Shown: piece by piece, positions 5,476 through 6,136 of the stretch
Position numbering within the stretch: position 1 is the stretch's first letter
How the letters are laid out: each line of letters opens with the position of its first letter
Assembly (NCBI GenBank): GCA_905479515.1
Contig: CAJQMX010000142.1
Location: 1 to 6,136, forward strand
From: an uncultured Parasphingopyxis sp.
GTDB taxonomy: Bacteria; Pseudomonadota; Alphaproteobacteria; Sphingomonadales; Sphingomonadaceae
DNA length: 6,136 nucleotides
Direction: 5' to 3'
Notes under the pieces: generated by a model
Database searches by the model: none
Seen by the model: the letters and a program-made list of their open reading frames with translations, nothing else
What the model was told of the DNA's origin: nothing
Program-made: the position numbers and the translations under genes

Positions 5476-6136
5476 ATGGCAAAAATAGCATTTATCGGGC
5501 TTGGCGTGATGGGCGGCCCCATGGCCGGGCATCTCCAAAAGGCTGGCCATGACGTAACGGTTTTCAATCGCACAGCTTCCAAGGCAAGCGACTGGGTTGA
5601 AGAGCATGGCGGGCATAGCGCGGACACCCTGGCCAAGGCTGCCAAAGATGCCGATGCCGTTATCACCTGTGTAGGCGCGGATGTGGATCTTGAAGCGGTC
5701 ACTCTCGGCGCGGACGGCTGCTTCGCCGCGATGCATGAAGGCGCGCTCTTTATCGATCACACGACCGTTTCTGCCAAGCTCGCCCGCACGCTTGCCGAAG
5801 CTGGCGCATCGCGGGGCATTCACTGCGTCGATGCACCAGTATCGGGCGGTCAGGCAGGCGCAGAAAATGGTACGCTCGCCATCATGTGCGGCGGAAGCCT
5901 GAAGGCGATGACGCTCGCCGAGCCGATCATGCAGGCCTATGCCGCAAGGATCGTCCATTGTGGTGAAGCCGGGGCTGGCCAGCAAACCAAGATGTGCAAC
6001 CAGCTCGCCATTGCCGGTGTCCTGCAAGGGCTTTCCGAAGCGCTGCATCTGGCCAAGCGATCAGGGCTTGATCTCGACAAGGTGTTCGATGCGATATCCG
6101 GCGGCGCTGCGCAAAGCTGGCAGATGAACAATCGCT
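5476..6136 (+). CDS. NAD(P)-dependent beta-hydroxyacid dehydrogenase (3-hydroxyisobutyrate dehydrogenase family), cut by the right window edge
   Basis: An open frame of 220 codons that leaves the window without a stop; the family is normally about 290-300 residues, so roughly the last quarter is missing. The Rossmann domain begins at once with FIGLGVMGGPMAGHL (6-20, GxGxxG), followed by the substrate loop DAPVSGGQAGA (119-129) and the conserved lysine K172 in GAGQQTKMCNQ, the catalytic residue of the family. The second strand ends in FNRT (30-33); an arginine there is typical of NADPH-using members such as GLYR1-type reductases, so NADP preference is inferred. Candidates are 3-hydroxyisobutyrate dehydrogenase (valine breakdown), tartronate semialdehyde reductase or a succinic semialdehyde reductase; the fragment does not decide. 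The ATG at 5476 places the Rossmann motif at the usual distance, but no good Shine-Dalgarno precedes it. Confidence 0.92.
   Translation, partial: MAKIAFIGLGVMGGPMAGHLQKAGHDVTVFNRTASKASDWVEEHGGHSADTLAKAAKDADAVITCVGADVDLEAVTLGADGCFAAMHEGALFIDHTTVSAKLARTLAEAGASRGIHCVDAPVSGGQAGAENGTLAIMCGGSLKAMTLAEPIMQAYAARIVHCGEAGAGQQTKMCNQLAIAGVLQGLSEALHLAKRSGLDLDKVFDAISGGAAQSWQMNNR

Noticed and set aside
5437..6048. Open frame of 203 codons on the minus strand
   Set aside because: It covers the dehydrogenase gene on the other strand; the plus-strand frame carries all the family motifs.

Overview
The window looks like ordinary chromosomal DNA from a GC-rich alphaproteobacterium. The style of the proteins (CysK, SdaA, a threonine ammonia-lyase with one ACT domain, and a paired TIGR04282/TIGR04283 transferase unit) suggests Sphingomonadales, but this is a judgement from protein style without any database comparison. 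There is no mobile element, CRISPR array, tRNA or rRNA that I can see, and both window edges cut through genes.

Layout from left to right: (1) the N-terminal part of a cysteine synthase on the minus strand, running off the left edge, with a good Shine-Dalgarno and a palindrome in its candidate promoter; (2) a 231-base gap with two inverted repeats; (3) a complete iron-sulfur L-serine ammonia-lyase (sdaA, minus), whose start codon is preceded by a possible SD-hiding hairpin; (4) a short secreted protein resembling the DUF1579 type (minus); (5) a divergent 179-base promoter region; (6) a two-gene plus-strand operon of a DUF2064/TIGR04282 nucleotidyltransferase-like protein and a TIGR04283-type family 2 glycosyltransferase, coupled by an ATGA overlap; (7) a complete threonine ammonia-lyase with a C-terminal ACT domain (minus), convergent with the operon; (8) a divergent 83-base gap and the first 220 codons of a beta-hydroxyacid dehydrogenase (plus), running off the right edge.

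Three of the seven genes act on serine, threonine or an acylated serine: CysK makes cysteine from O-acetylserine and sulfide, SdaA deaminates serine to pyruvate, and IlvA deaminates threonine (and usually serine) to 2-oxobutyrate, which feeds isoleucine synthesis. The dehydrogenase may work in branched-chain amino acid or glyoxylate-type metabolism. The transferase pair is a separate module; its families are associated in other genomes with arsenosugar-type radical SAM clusters, but neither a radical SAM enzyme nor an arsenic methyltransferase lies in this window.

I found no convincing new system. The points most worth a second look are the orphan transferase pair, the palindrome inside the cysK promoter spacer, and the hairpin overlapping the sdaA ribosome binding site.
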